Shown: positions 48,923 through 62,054 of the stretch, one piece after another
Layout of the letters: each line of letters opens with the position of its first letter
Numbering within the stretch: position 1 is the stretch's first letter
From: Stichopus chloronotus
Lineage: Eukaryota > Echinodermata > Holothuroidea > Aspidochirotida > Stichopodidae
Length of the DNA: 64,000 bases
Assembly (NCBI GenBank): GCA_021234535.1
Contig: CM037840.1
Location: 8,968,643-9,032,642, forward strand
Reading direction: 5' to 3'
The notes under the pieces: model-generated
Told to the model about the DNA's origin: nothing
Databases searched by the model: none
The model's input: the letters and a program-made list of their open reading frames with translations, nothing else
Program-made: the position numbers and the translations under genes

Positions 48923-51094
48923 ATGGCGTCGTCAACTCTTCTGAAAAACTTGGAGGAAAACTTCTTTCTGTGCTCTGTTTGCTTAAATCAGTTTAAAGAA
49001 CCGAAATTGTTACCGTGTCTTCATCGATTTTGCAGTCATTGCTTGGAAACAGTCATTTTTGCCAGCAAGGGAGGTAAGGTGAGCTGTCCAATGTGTAAGC
49101 AACAATGCGTCATACCAGAGAACGGTGTTGACGGGTATAAAACTGATTTTCACTACGAAAAACATCCTTGAGTTCATTCACTTGCAAAAACAGTTAGAAA
49201 ATAAAGACTTAAAGGAATGTGTGAGTTGCTTGAAGAAGACAAACGTTTCAGCATATTGCTTTAAGTGTCGGGATTTCTTATGTGACCAGTGTTACAACAT
49301 TCACGTAACCAGTAAGATGTTCATAGATCATCGAAAACGAACGCTTAAATTGGATAAAAGTGAACGAGGGACTCTGACATTAGAGAAGTTATCGTCACTG
49401 TCTGAGAATCCCAGATGTCTCTCACACGAAGAGGAGTATGCAAAATTATGCTGCACTACTTGTGGAAATGAACCAGTTTGTATCATTTGTACTTACGATA
49501 AACATAAAGGTCATGAACTCCGTGACGTGACTTATCTAGCAAAGACAGAGAGAGAGTTGTTGAAACGAAATCGTGATGAATTGATCGAATGTGAGTATCC
49601 GCTTTTGGAGTTACCAAAGAAGGTTAAAGCATCTATGAAACAGCTGAATGAGAATGTTTCCCTTAAAACAGAAGAAGTAGTCGAGCAACACAGACAGCAA
49701 GTCTGACAAGATTAAAAGTAAACTTGATGATGAAAAAGATTCACGAGAGAGAGGTTTAAGTGATATAGAAAGAAGAAGAAAATCGGAAAATGCGGATATA
49801 AATATCAAATTTGACATTGAATTTAAAATATTGAAACAAAAATTCGACAAAATCAGAGAAGAGACTAACGCCAAATTCGACAATGAATGCCAACAATTCA
49901 ATCAAAAGTGCGACAAAATCGAGGAAAGTCTTCTCTTAATGCAAGAAAAGTTAGACGACAGTTTACGTAACTTGACAACAGCTACAGAATTACTCAAATC
50001 ACGAAAAACCCAAAAACTAAGTGAAATATCGGAATATTGTAATCAGATTATCAAAAAATACGAGAACTTTATATCAACGACTTCATCTATTCTGGCCGAC
50101 GAAGTGGACTGGACAGACGTTCGTTGTATTCCTGATCTTAACTCAGCCTGGGAGGTGTTGGTAGAAGAAATGAAGAGCGAATTTCCAGACAGTTGAATCT
50201 TTATCAGTTGCTGACACTAGTCACATAGCAGACGTAATATTTGATTACATCGCAATAGCCGAACACGAAGAGAAGGTTCTTAAAGGATTCCTTGCTAAAG
50301 GTTGGAAAATATACGGAATAACGACTAGCGGAGATAGCATTATCATCACTGGTAGTGCCCTAGAAGGTCAATCGCATATCACTGTCTGTAACAAGAATGG
50401 AAAAATAAAGCGACAAGATTGTATCAAGTCAGAAGCGCTACAGGGTCTGGGGCCAGTCCGTTGTTGTTCTAACTTAACAGAGTCGAAAGTTGCAACAGTG
50501 TGCCAACCTGATGAGATCGGTATTTATGATATCAGGGATGGATCATACAAGAAAAAGCTCATGAGTGAAATTACCGATGACTGGCTAGATGATCAATCGG
50601 TCTTTTGTGTAACCACTGATCCTGTCAATAATAACATAATTGTTGGTACTGACAGTAGATATGTGTACATATTTGATGATCAACTGAATTACAAGCAGAC
50701 TCTATTATTACCGGATGTAATCACAGCGCCTCACGAAATCACTGTACATGAAGGCAATCTCTTGGTGTGTGACGACGACGGCGAGACAGCATATGCAGTT
50801 ACCATGCGGGGATCAGAGACCACAGTAGTGTATCAGTTCACCCCACCAGATCAAGAGAAAGATGGTTGGAGTCCTTGCAGTGTTTGTACAGACCAGAACA
50901 AATTCATCTACATGGTATGGTCTTGTAAAGTCTCTGATCGTCCCAGAGATGTGTTGGTACAGTACAGTCAAGATGGCAAAACTCTACTAGCAATAAAAGA
51001 AGTATATGGTGCTCTATGGGTATCGGCATTATCGGAAACACTGCTCATTGCAACAACAAAGAAGATTTACATGTACGGTCTGAAAGTGACGTAG
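48923..51094 (+). pseudogene. TRIM-like RING/B-box/coiled-coil/beta-propeller gene, three frameshifts
   Basis: TRIM proteins are RING-type E3 ubiquitin ligases, and lineage-expanded members often act in innate defence. The start ATG at 48923 matches the paralog at 63524 (MAS-TLL--LEEN). The RING has C17-C20, C32-H34-C37-C40 and C55-C58. B-box 1 (CVSCLKK...) and B-box 2 (CLSHEEEY...CTTCG) follow, then a coiled coil at about 49560-50060, then a C-terminal region to 51094 with beta-strand-rich repeats (WKIYGITTSGDSIIITG) resembling the propeller of TRIM2/3/56-like proteins. Frame changes occur at an A run (49158-49162, one extra base versus the paralog), near 49690 and near 50180. Together about 720 codons without a coding intron. 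AATAAA is at 51602. Either a young pseudogene or an assembly with indel errors. Confidence 0.85.
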
Positions 51095-54000
51095 ATAGAT
51101 ATTTGAGTTTATGTGGCACAAACTTAGGAGAACATGTAAACGATTTATAAATTAGCGTCTGATTCTCTTGTATTATTTCATGGCTTTTGCTGATTACAAA
51201 TGCTTTGTATAGAACCACCCAGCAAAATATCAGCAAACGTGTCTGTCATTTCAAGTGAACAACTGTATATTCATACCAAATTGACCACGGTAAAAATGAT
51301 GTGAGGAATTGTGCTCAAAATGACTGATTTACAGTACATTAAGTTACATAAGGCCTGTACGCGTTCACAGGTTTATGATGAGTAAATCCACCAGGTTGGG
51401 ACCAGGGCAGGGTAATGAGAGATTACTTACTTTCATCAAGGTTCGAATAGATGTCATTGTTCCTTATGCAAATGCATTTTATCCACCATTTCGGCCCAAA
51501 GTAATGCAGGCTGATATATTGAGATCAATTTTATAAGCAAATATGCAGTATTTGATATCAGTCTATTAGACTTCAAAGTTGATTGATATGAAGATTGTGG
51601 TAATAAAAGGGTGATTAATATAATATATAAAACCTCCGTGAGGTATTTTTCACGTGTTCATGGTAAGTCTTTGGATTTAGCTTGATGCCATAGCTATCAT
51701 AATTAAGAAATTCGTTTGATATCAAGCATTTTGATTTCGAGAATAAAAAATGAAGAATTTCGTTTGAATGGTAAACATGCTTTTACATCAGAATCAACTA
51801 CAATTTCACATAAAATTGCCAATTCCTATGGATATGGAAGTATGATCGTCACCACTCTAAAACGTTACGAAAATTATCATAATATGAAAATGCTATTATC
51901 CTTTTTCCAAGTTGATATTTTTTTCATAGCTACTTGGTCAATACCACATCGTCAATATCTAACTTACTTAGTACAAGCACATGTACAGTTAATGAAATAT
52001 ATATCATTAAAAAAATGAACGGACCCGATTCTTTTTTCACTTATGTTTACAGTACATTCACCACAATTTCATTTGAGTTATCACGTACAAGCAACCTGCT
52101 GTACCTACGTCTTCCATAGACTAAGAGTTTGCAATGCTTAGGGTAAATGAGCTCTTAGACGGTTCAGATATGTCTTTCTTCATTATGTCCCCGTAAACAC
52201 GACAGTGTGATGAAAAAATATCTCTTTACTCATTTATTAAGGAATATATAAATATATACAGATATGCATATAGTTATACATTATTCAATAATTCAATATT
52301 ACATACCACAAATTGCTACCAAAAGAGAGCAAAATACTACCATAAACAACGCCGCTTCTGACTTGAATTTTATTACACGGATTGGCTTACAAAGTTATGT
52401 TGCGGAACCGTCGTCTTTCATTATAAGTTCTCTGCGGAAGATTTGTAAAATATTACACTTTATTGTTTATGCTGTATTTGCAAATGTTAAAAATATTATA
52501 CTCATTTCAAAAGTTGAGTAAATCTGAAGCAACGCTATTGAGAACACTTCAACACTCGTCATAAAAAAAATGTTTCATTCATGTGATCAGTTTTAAAACC
52601 TTTGCACGTTTATAAATTGATCCAATGTGCTTTGTTAAGGTGATATCAAGATATCAAGTGCTGGTGATATCAAGTTGCTGGTGATATCTCTTTACTCATG
52701 TCTTGGTGCCGACCAGTATTGGTCAACAGTTGTTTTTAATTTTGTGCAAAAAAATAATCTCTTAATACACCTGCTACCTTCATTTGTCTTATTGCTGTTA
52801 TGTTCTTCCAACAAAATTAAACCACAGTCCGTACTCCAAAAGATGTTTGCGCCTTATTTTTAATGAAACCTTTCTTTTCCTCAGCCCACCACCTGATTGC
52901 CTTGCTATTATTCATAACCGTATGACACCATACACATCATGATTTTATAGGAGTTTCCACAGTTTTTATAGTATGGTTGGTTTAATAATAATAATGGTCA
53001 TTATTCAAGTTTCATACACTATTTTCCATTGTTTATATATACTATGCATAGAAAAGAAGGGTGCTGTCATTATTATGTAAGTGACCGTGATCTCTGTGAT
53101 TTGTGACGTAGTCGACGCGCAGCTCTGATTCACGACAACTAACCTGATTGTCCTAATGAGTTAATATATGAGTAATTAGATGATTTATGCTCTGTCTTTG
53201 GAAAGGAGCACTTCTGAATCCTTCGTATTTCGTACGGACCATGTTTTCCACTTGTCCTTACCTTTGAACTATTGTTCCCAGCGGCCTAAGTCTGATGTGG
53301 TCTTTTTATGAGAAGTTCCTTTCTTCTTTTTTCAATTGAGCCATTCAATCGGGTTAGATCGCTAGGAATCAGAGCTGGGCGTCTACTTGCATAATAATTA
53401 AAGAATAATATTTAAAGAATTACATAATAATGTTTATAGGCATGGCGTTGGAGACTCTGCTGAGCGGGAAGTTTGTACTTATCGTGTTGTCTACGAGAAG
53501 ATCCTTTTTAAAACGTCATGAGTAAAACCTAAAATGCTTTGAAATTGCTTAAATAAGTCAGACGACATGTTACTTGCCCGGAATTCCCCTTTAAAGATCG
53601 CTTCTTAGTCAACCATGTCAATCTTTGAAGCAAAGACCTGAAAGAACTGAACTACACCTAACCCATTTTGCATAAAATTATTCTACGTACCTATCACGTT
53701 CATAGTAAAGCGACTTTATCGTGGCACCAAAGGTCAAGCAATCCAGTGCAACTAAATCAGTTTACAGTGGCAAAATAAGTAAACTGAAGATCATAGAAAA
53801 GCGATGTAGAAGAAAAAGGTGTTTAGAAATCTCTGAAAGTTAGTGGTAAAAATTCCCAAACACGCACATCTCCACAACGTATACCCCAAAGTGCAGATCA
53901 CAGATGTTAATCAATTCATTCTTTTATTGGAAACATTAAGCGTACTAGTTATTTTTTTTTTTTTTGGTTTTTCAAGTTCCTTTAGATCAACATTTAGAGC

Positions 54001-54569
54001 CAATAATAAACATCAAAATGACCTTTTATAATACTTGAGAGCTCGTGCACTTACCTCTTTCCATACACAGTAAAATTTACATTGTTTGTGATGTATGCCT
54101 GCAGTTTTCTTGATCTCAAGGTGGATATAGACCTTCCAATTAGATAAAGACTATACCACTTATAAGACGCAAACTATACAATTGCAATTATCTATGATCA
54201 TACCCACTAGCGTACATCTGACTAGGCCATTGTCAAAGTCCACCATTAGAATAGATAACAGGGTGACGTAGCATACAAAAAACGCAGACTCTGAAATTGC
54301 CAGTAAAAGTTATGTGTAACAATAAGTATACGACATGTATATCAATGAGGGAATCCGGTTATGGCAGTATTTGCAGCTACTTACCATCTTTTTTACTAAG
54401 GTTTCATTTGATAAGACTACAGACGATCTCAAAAAGAAGTAGAAACAGTATGTTACAAACGAAATCTTAATACAATCAATGAATATATACAGATACAAAA
54501 TTGGTCAATTCGGAAAACACCCAGTTAGTAATGTCTCTATGTCTTGATTACAACATACCGGATTGGCCG
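51095..54569. other. Intergenic, no supported gene
   Basis: AT-rich with scattered short frames. The 85-codon plus-strand frame at 52264 and others have no domain and no splice context. Confidence 0.5.
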
Positions 54570-55599
54570 CTAAGAAGTCCCAACAGAAAGAGCTACTAAA
54601 GCTATGAAAAACGCTACAATCGTTATCGTTGATTCCGGATGCAGCTGTTTAACAACATCCATTACGCACTTGAAATTATCTCTGTTTTCCTTTGAGTAAT
54701 ACCTGAGACACAAATTCATCTTATAATCATCCCAAATTTGTTTAATTTCTAAGCCCGTTTGCTGAACAATAAGGTAACACGGCGGTCAAAAGATGTCTCC
54801 AGAACACCCAAAAACCGTACCAGAGACGTATACTACCTTCGGATAAAGAAGATATTTCGTCACAACTGTATCTACATAAAAAGTCGTTTCTCAAACCAAC
54901 TGGAGAAACGGTTGACTCAGGTGGTAGTATATTTGCCATTTTGGCAACTGCATTGTAGTTCCATGTAAACAATACAGAACTTCCAACCGTGCTGCTGAAT
55001 AGGTTTAAATATAACCAAGGTAGGATGCTTCTTAATTGGTAATAGTGCTTAAAGAATGTTTCTACGTCGCTTAGGTACTCATTGACATTAGTATCAATCA
55101 ATTCCGTCTTCTTGTTTAATTCTGAACTTTCCTTTTCTAAGGCAGTACGATGTAGGTACAAGTAATACAAAAATAATGAAAAGTAAAACGTCCCCAGAAT
55201 ATCAGAAATAGTAAAGAAAGCGATCATCCAATTTCGGCATTCATTGTCCAAATGCAAGATGTAGGTAATCTTCAACACGAGATGTCCAGTTGGAGCTATC
55301 AGGTAAACAAGCAACATTGGGGTACAAAGATCCCTCTCTTTTACGAATAGACCCAAGCTTTTTAAACAGGTTCAACCATGATATTGTCGTCTCTGGATTG
55401 TCGTTTTTCTTTGTCTTCTTTATGGCAACAAGGGTTATCATCTGCACCGATATCAGCGCAGGCCAATAACACATATGAGAAAGAAATCTAAGAAAGTAAT
55501 CTCCTTTACCGAAGTAGCAGTAGATGTAGGCGAACAGATCAGCAATAGATACTACAAGCACAACCAATAGAAGAAAGGGCCCTATTTTAACCATAACAT
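54570..55599 (-). pseudogene. Seven-TM protein exon, gustatory-receptor-like layout, two frameshifts
   Basis: One minus-strand exon begins after a strong acceptor (a pyrimidine tract then CCCAG, ending at 55600) and ends at the stop at 54570-54572. It codes about 342 residues once two frame changes (near 55350 and 54770-54790) are allowed for. Hydrophobic segments are at about 55590-55515, 55500-55430, 55315-55250, 55220-55145, 55020-54930, 54835-54775 and 54630-54575. The loop between TM2 and TM3 is Lys-rich and the TM4-TM5 loop is long and charged, suggesting a cytosolic N-terminus. The protein stops a few residues after TM7. This N-in, C-out layout, long TM4-TM5 linker (KHYYQLRSILPWLYLNLFSS) and tiny C-tail recall the insect GR/OR (GRL) channel fold. 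A 5' exon should lie upstream (above 55602) but I could not identify it. It could be another multipass family. Confidence 0.6.
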
Positions 55600-55602
55600 C
55601 TG

Positions 55603-58169
55603 GGTGGAATAAAAAGGCAAGAAAGAATATTCTGTTTGGTTAGGTTAGCAACTATTGTCAATGCTATTGCGATTTAACGTTTACTTTGCCACTTACATCT
55701 TTGAAATTTCATGAGTTGAATAATTTGTGCATGAATTACATTTGCATGACCAATTTCAACGTAGGGCCTATTGAAGACGAATACAAAGTGTTATTGTAAT
55801 TCTTGTGTTATAGTTCTGTCTCTTAATATCAGGTTAAGAGCAAACAAACTTTTACCCGAGCAGAACTTCAGTGATCGCGTATATAACGTTCTCGTTGTTG
55901 ATACCCTGTGAACTTGTCATTCTTCTGTTTCGGTTGAAAGAACGTGAATACCGTGTTGATGAAAGACACACACTAATAAAGTATACCTACAGCACCTACG
56001 TCAATTCCACATAGTATTTGTAAATGCCATTCTTTGCATGCCCTTCTTTCATTTTTACCATGTGGTGTATACATTGGTCTTTTTGTAAATTTCTAGATAG
56101 GAAGTTGCAGTTATAGGAACATCCCCTTGAAAGGCAGTAGATATGTCACAGATACAGTGTTGTATCCAGTGTTTATATGAACTGGGAAGCACATTCGTCT
56201 ATTTCATTGGGAGTAACGTCTTTTCTTTGTGGTTACTGGCTTTTTAGACCATGCCAAATGATCTCATTTGCATGCGGATATTGCCCTGAAGAAACCTCTC
56301 TTTGTATTCACAGCCGATAGAAATGTTCTATAGAAAATGCTTCGTCATTTTTTGGGGGGGCTTAATTACGCGAGTTTACCCTTTACCGTTCGAAATCCAA
56401 TTTCATGACAATTATACCACATACCGGGTTAAACTGATGCCAACACTTGCAAACTAACAGGGAATGACTCTAATATACAAGGGAGGGTAAGGGTCAAATC
56501 GAGTGGTACTGTGTGAATGAGGTAGGAAAACGTCGGATGGAATGTGACACAATCGATCATAACTTACTTTCACTTACTTAACGATATAACTTACCACAAT
56601 TCGAGCTGTTTTGATGCTTCGTTCAGTAAAGTTCCTTTAACTAGACTGTCTCACCATCTCTTCAACGAAGTTTATTGGCAAACGTAGTGACAATAGTTAT
56701 ATTCCAACAAGACTACAGTAGACTGTGTGTTCATTTTATTTTATGCAAACTTGGAATTATATAAGTACAGAATGTAATTTCAGTCTAAGAGCTATTCGTT
56801 GTCCTTGATATATAATCTTTGGACTTTGGTTCATCGTTGAAACCCACATGGATTTACTTTCCACATGGTGGATGGTTTCCTGTTGTACAAACACACGAAG
56901 TTTCATTATTCATTAGTATTATTATTTTTACAACACACACTGACTTAACGATTAATCGGGGATTGTTAGCGGGGATTGATTTGCCAAACGTTGTGCTGGT
57001 TCTACTACCGTCTCTTCCTCTGTTGTCTGTCAACTCTGCCCTCTCTGAGCAAAAAGCTCTGTACTTGCTACACAGTCGATGGCAGAAGACGGACAAACCT
57101 ATCATTTTGAAACTTAAACATCATCCAATCCAAAATCTCACAGTATACTACAGTCCATATGGTTACTTGTTTACAATAGACATTTGGCCTGCATTCACGT
57201 TCAATATGTTAATTTCACAACATTTCATGATGTCGTCTTAGCGTATATAGAGAACATAAATACTTAGAACAGCATGGAGACATGAAGTCCAGACATTCTT
57301 TGTAATTATTGTATAGTCGTGATATAGATACAATTTCACTGCTCATATTGTGTCCACGAGGATAAGTGCTGCAGATGGTAAACTGCTAGTTCGGACACAG
57401 TCTTAAAGGCTGTTGCTAATGATTTTACTTGCTACTACACTGATTTGTCTACGTCACTGTCAATCTTCTTAACTTTGCCAGCCATTTAAATTTGGAACAT
57501 CTGGTTAGCTCACATCTGATGAGCTGACGTGGCCATGTGTATTATTGCACGGACATCGGAATCATTGTTGACTGTCAGTACAGACAGTGCGAATACGCAT
57601 ATTTCAAGTGAATTTTCATAGTCATAGATCAGTACCCCTGTAAGAAAGAATTGTTTGTGGTTTCTACAATTCTGGGAATAGTGAAGTAAAAAAACAAATG
57701 TATAATCTCACTGAGAGCGAGTGAGCCCTTGAATCACGAAACTGCCCAGCCAAAGATACACACTGGCATGGACAATAACAGATTTAGTCGTTAACTCAAT
57801 TAGACGTATTCCAAGAACAAAACCAGAAATCAAAAAACGAAAGGCTGCCGATGCTCCGTTCAACAGTGAGGTATCATATGAAGCATTTTTTCGTGATCCT
57901 TGCTAAGGCATCGTACAAAAAGTAAAAAAAATATCATGATCAGTGGAGAGCCTCGAGATCTACAGATGTGGCGTTGCCATGCATGTGCGATTATGATGTA
58001 GAACCCACAGGACGAATCTGCGTTGTTCCCAGGATACTTAACATTATTTGTGTATCAATGACGTAATATTTACAATTCCTGATTTAAAGATATCTGAAAT
58101 TGACGGAGAATTTTTTCCCGGTCAGAATCTTCGCAAAATCTTAGTAAAAAATTTTCATGTAGTTTAGAC
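55603..58169. other. Upstream of the 7TM exon; no supported gene
   Basis: The first exon of the minus-strand 7TM gene is expected here. Open frames at 56819-57241 (plus, 140 codons) and 56854-57105 (minus, 83 codons) overlap and neither is recognised. No clear signal chooses between them. Confidence 0.4.
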
Positions 58170-59320
58170 TCCGTGGCAACGTTCTTTGTTCTTTAATGAA
58201 GAGAGGAGATTTATTGAGCCAAATTCGAGTCATGGCATGTGTTTACAGTCGCACTACGTTAGTACATGCCTTGTTTGCAGTAACCAATTGCAAAGCTTAC
58301 CGTACAAGTGCCTGCATATGGCTAAAGGTTAATTGTGAACAGGGCCGCAGTACGTTACACCGATGTTAACTCGTTGGGATTTTACCTATTTTATCCCGGT
58401 CAATTTGGTGGTGGTACAATGAACGCCGTGGTTGATTTACTCCAAGCCGCTTCAGGCAGATACACAAAAAGAAGCCTATATACATATCCGTGGAGCCTGT
58501 GTACACTGTGCTTTGCCCACTGCATTCTGCAGCCGATTTTTGACAACTCTGAACACATATTAATACTGCTTTTGTTTCTATACATGTATGTGTATGGTGT
58601 CCATTTACTTTGGAATGTATTTTCTCACACAGTACCTATATAGTAAGATACTGTTATTAATGAAATCCCAACGAAGTTGCGATACATTTATCCGTGTGAA
58701 TTCTTGGAATCCCCCGTCAATAGCAGCGCTTTGTTGTTGTTGTTGGTGTTGTTGTTGGTTGTGATCACCTATGGCTTGGTTTTAACATCCTGCCAAGAAA
58801 AATCACCTTTAGTAACTTTCTTCCCTGAAGCTGGCATGAAACCCTGGTGGTTTCGTATAGTTGATTCTAGACATTGAATATGTAGAATGTACAGGTAAGG
58901 TTAGTAGCTCCTATGTTATAGAAAGGAGCTTAGCAATTACAGAGAGCAGAAAGTATTACAATTAATGCTTCACTGATGTAAAGGGCATTGTTCTCGACAT
59001 TCTTTTCAGTCGAAGTAGTGTGTAGAAGAATTTTTTTTTTTTTTGCAAGCTTCATAATTAGAATCGAACCGGATGAAAAAAGGAGACATTAGAAATGTTT
59101 GATCAACGTCGATCAGTTCAGTTCGTGCTGCTTGTGTTTACCGTTACTGTAATACATTCAATGTAGTTCTTCTGCAAAAATGAATGCAAGGCTCGTAAAC
59201 GTGTGAACGGGGAGTAGATGTAAGTGAACACAACAGCCCTTGGTCCTCAACGATGATGAATGTGTATCAAAGGTCGATCTGGTAATCACAACGAGATGAG
59301 CGTTTCCTGTTAGACCGTGC
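58170..59320 (-). repeat. Long repeat C, right arm
   Basis: Collinear with the reverse complement of 41460-42910 (see that entry); about 300 bp shorter. A 102-codon open frame at 58335-58643 lies within it and is not conserved in the partner, so it is not called a gene. Confidence 0.75.
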
Positions 59321-59609
59321 TCCCATGCTTAAAAAAACAACACGCTCTCTTACGGACAGTACATACAATGATTGAGTTGATTTACGTCATTACATTTACG
59401 TCGTATTCTGTTTCAAATCAACTGCTGGTATGCAGAGGATTTTACACCTACGGTTCTGCATCTTGAACAGAAAGGAAACCGCTCTCTTTATCTACCAAAT
59501 TACCTTCTTTTGCGTCAGACAAATTGCGCTACAATTTGTCATTTGTGCAAGGAAAAACATTTCACATGACCTAGTAGGCCTCCGTAGAAAGACACGCTCT
59601 TATCACATG

Positions 59610-59628
59610 CTCTCTCTCTCTCTCTCTT
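59610..59628 (+). repeat. (TC)n microsatellite
   Basis: About nine TC units. Confidence 0.85.
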
Positions 59629-60586
59629 TGTTCCTAGTATGGGTTAGTAGTCTTATGTTTACACGTGTTTTTAGCAGACTTTCTGTTTCACAGATACACT
59701 AGAACAGTAAAGCAACTTGGAGAATTACGCCTGTGTTGACTTTTGCAATTGATTTATCACTGAAATTCTTCATAAAATGTATCTACGGATAGACAAAGCG
59801 AATGCCTAATTAACATATCATCAAAGGTAAGTGATATAACTACACTTCCTGAATTTAATGAGAATGCAATTGTATTATAATCACGGCCATATGCTTGTGC
59901 ATGCTTATGCATATGTTTGCAAATGCGAGTGACGATAACAAGGTCAAATTGGATGAAGCATTGAGGTAATAGAATAACAGTGTAAACTTAAATCCACATA
60001 AATCAAAAACACTGACAATAAAATGCCCTCCACAGATGTTCTTACAACTAAATAGTAAAAATTAATTCCATAAAAGAGACTAAGAGGTGAAATTTTTCAT
60101 CCTGCTACTTTAAAAACAGGCATAAGAGAGGCAAGGATTAGACAATTGTTATCTTCATAGCCGAAAGTTGTCATAAATTTCATGAATACGAACATCTAAA
60201 ATTGTTAGCATTATATATTTCACCACAGGCCTTGATTTTGGTTGACAACATAATTAGGAATCGTTTACTATTCTGTCAGAAACTATAGTATGTTAGTAGG
60301 GAGGTAGGTCTGAAAAAATGTGTAGTGCAGATCTAATCAATTTCATACGAACATGAAAGTAAAGTGTTAACTCTGGAATCACTCACTATGTTAGGATGAA
60401 ACTGGCCATAGGCACCTGTTAACATCGACTCCCGCAATATTTGGCTTTCAGTTCACTATTCTTCAAACTTCATCAAAGTTGGAGACACTGCCAACACTGT
60501 TGGTTCCTTTATTTTTCTCTTTTTCATACAAAGTAACAAATGTAATAATGACATAACAATATTGGAAAAGAGAATCCGAAAAAAGC

Positions 60587-60961
60587 TTAGCTTGTGCAAG
60601 ACAGATCCACCGTACATAAATACAAGGAAAGAAAAACAGGAAAGAACCTAGAACCTTGAACTGTTAAGGTATGATGACATATTTTCACCCATTGGGCCAC
60701 ATATTTCTTACGAATGGAAAGGTAATTTGTGAGTAGGTCGTGAGTTATTCCTCTAATACCATAGTGGTGTAATTTACTTAATAATATATTATGACTTACA
60801 GTGTCGAAAGCTGTAGATAGATCTATAAAAATACCGACTGTCGACAGATTTAAGTTAAGACCATTATAGACGAGATGTGAACCTTTGGCAATGTCAGTGT
60901 CATTAAACATGCATTTCGAAAACCTTTTCGTTTTAATTTGCTTTTTTGCATGGCTAGACAT
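60587..60961 (-). mobile_element. LINE reverse-transcriptase fragment
   Basis: The minus-strand frame reads GIFIDLSTAFDTVSHNILLS, then KLHHYGIRGI, the RT motif A block (first catalytic Asp in FIDLSTAFD) and the following conserved helix. The frame is cut off before the (F/Y)xDD motif. The relic is separate from the element at 5089-7670, with a different motif A context. Confidence 0.8.
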
Positions 60962-61099
60962 TTATGTGATGAACATGGATTCAAAATTATTACTGAGATG
61001 CATGCGATATATGTCTTCATGGACAGTATTAACTGACAATGTGGTTTCTCCATCATTTACAAATGAGTATTAGGCCTTTCGAAATTCCGACAACGTCAA

Positions 61100-61850
61100 A
61101 GTTGCAACAAGAGAGAAAATTGGTAATTGATCCATTATTCTTCAAAGAGTACGACTATTTATATATAGGACTCTAAGCGTGTACAATACATCACAACGGA
61201 TTCACCAGAAGCTGAAGCTATTTTATGTTGTTTAATGAGAGTTCGGGCTTTCCATGCCAATTCACTGCTTTCCATGGTCAAGTACTCATTGGTTAATACC
61301 TTTGATGCTTTCAGCATCTCTGTATTTTTCATCACTTGGACCTTGAATTTCCTGTTTACAAACCTTACTATTATGTTTTCTTAGTTTACTAGTACGGGAA
61401 GCCACAGCTGACCGAAGTGTATGACATGCGGATATATCATTAGGGCTAATATTTAAATCCAGCTTTGCGTCAGGAAAGCAAGAACCTGTTTTGCAAGGAA
61501 TTCGAGCTCTATCTCTGGGGCATTTTCATTTCCTCTGCTTTCTTCGTAATGGTTTTCTTGCCCAGGATTTGTGATCAGGCTTCAGACTAGATATACTGAT
61601 ATCCTCTTCTCTTGTATATTGCTGAAGTTCCTTAACTCTGTTTTCAAGTTTCAAATTGCCGGATTGGGTCATTTTTAGCTTTTACCTTATCCTGCAGTTT
61701 TGTAACAAGGTGAAGAATCTTTGAGATTTCCTCCTTTGACTTTGTCCATCCATCAACTTTTTGGCTCAGAAAATTAACAGAAACTTTGAGCTCGAGAAAA
61801 TCCTCCTTTGCAACAGACAAAAGCTGAGATTGTGCGGTAGATTTAGTTTA
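61100..61850 (-). mobile_element. LINE ORF1-like relic (type 2)
   Basis: Broken minus-strand frames contain a coiled-coil end (LENRVKELQQYTREEDISIS), then AKLDLNISPNDISACHTL, then IIVRFVNRKFKVQVMKN, VLTNEYLT and LAWKARTLIKQHKIASA. These match in order the ORF1 layout (coiled coil, RNA-binding domain, C-terminal domain) of many non-LTR elements. Frames change several times. Confidence 0.65.
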
Positions 61851-62054
61851 CGGCTTAACAGACAAAGTCAGATAATTTTGCCATTGTGCTGTGGCAGCCC
61901 GCCAGAACTTGAAGAAGAAAAATTGATAGTCACTCAATGTGAACCTCAGATAAGCTAATTGACGTTAAATGGCAAATGAATAGTTTGTGAAGAGGATTAC
62001 CTCTGCTGGTTTTCACCAAATTTTAATGCGAACAGTTACGAGGCTGTCATTTGT

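Noticed and set aside
56819..57241. 140-codon plus-strand frame
   Set aside because: No recognised domain, no splice signals that fit, and an overlapping antisense frame is equally open.
58335..58643. 102-codon plus-strand frame with hydrophobic end
   Set aside because: It lies within long repeat C and the frame is not kept in the partner copy at 41460-42910.
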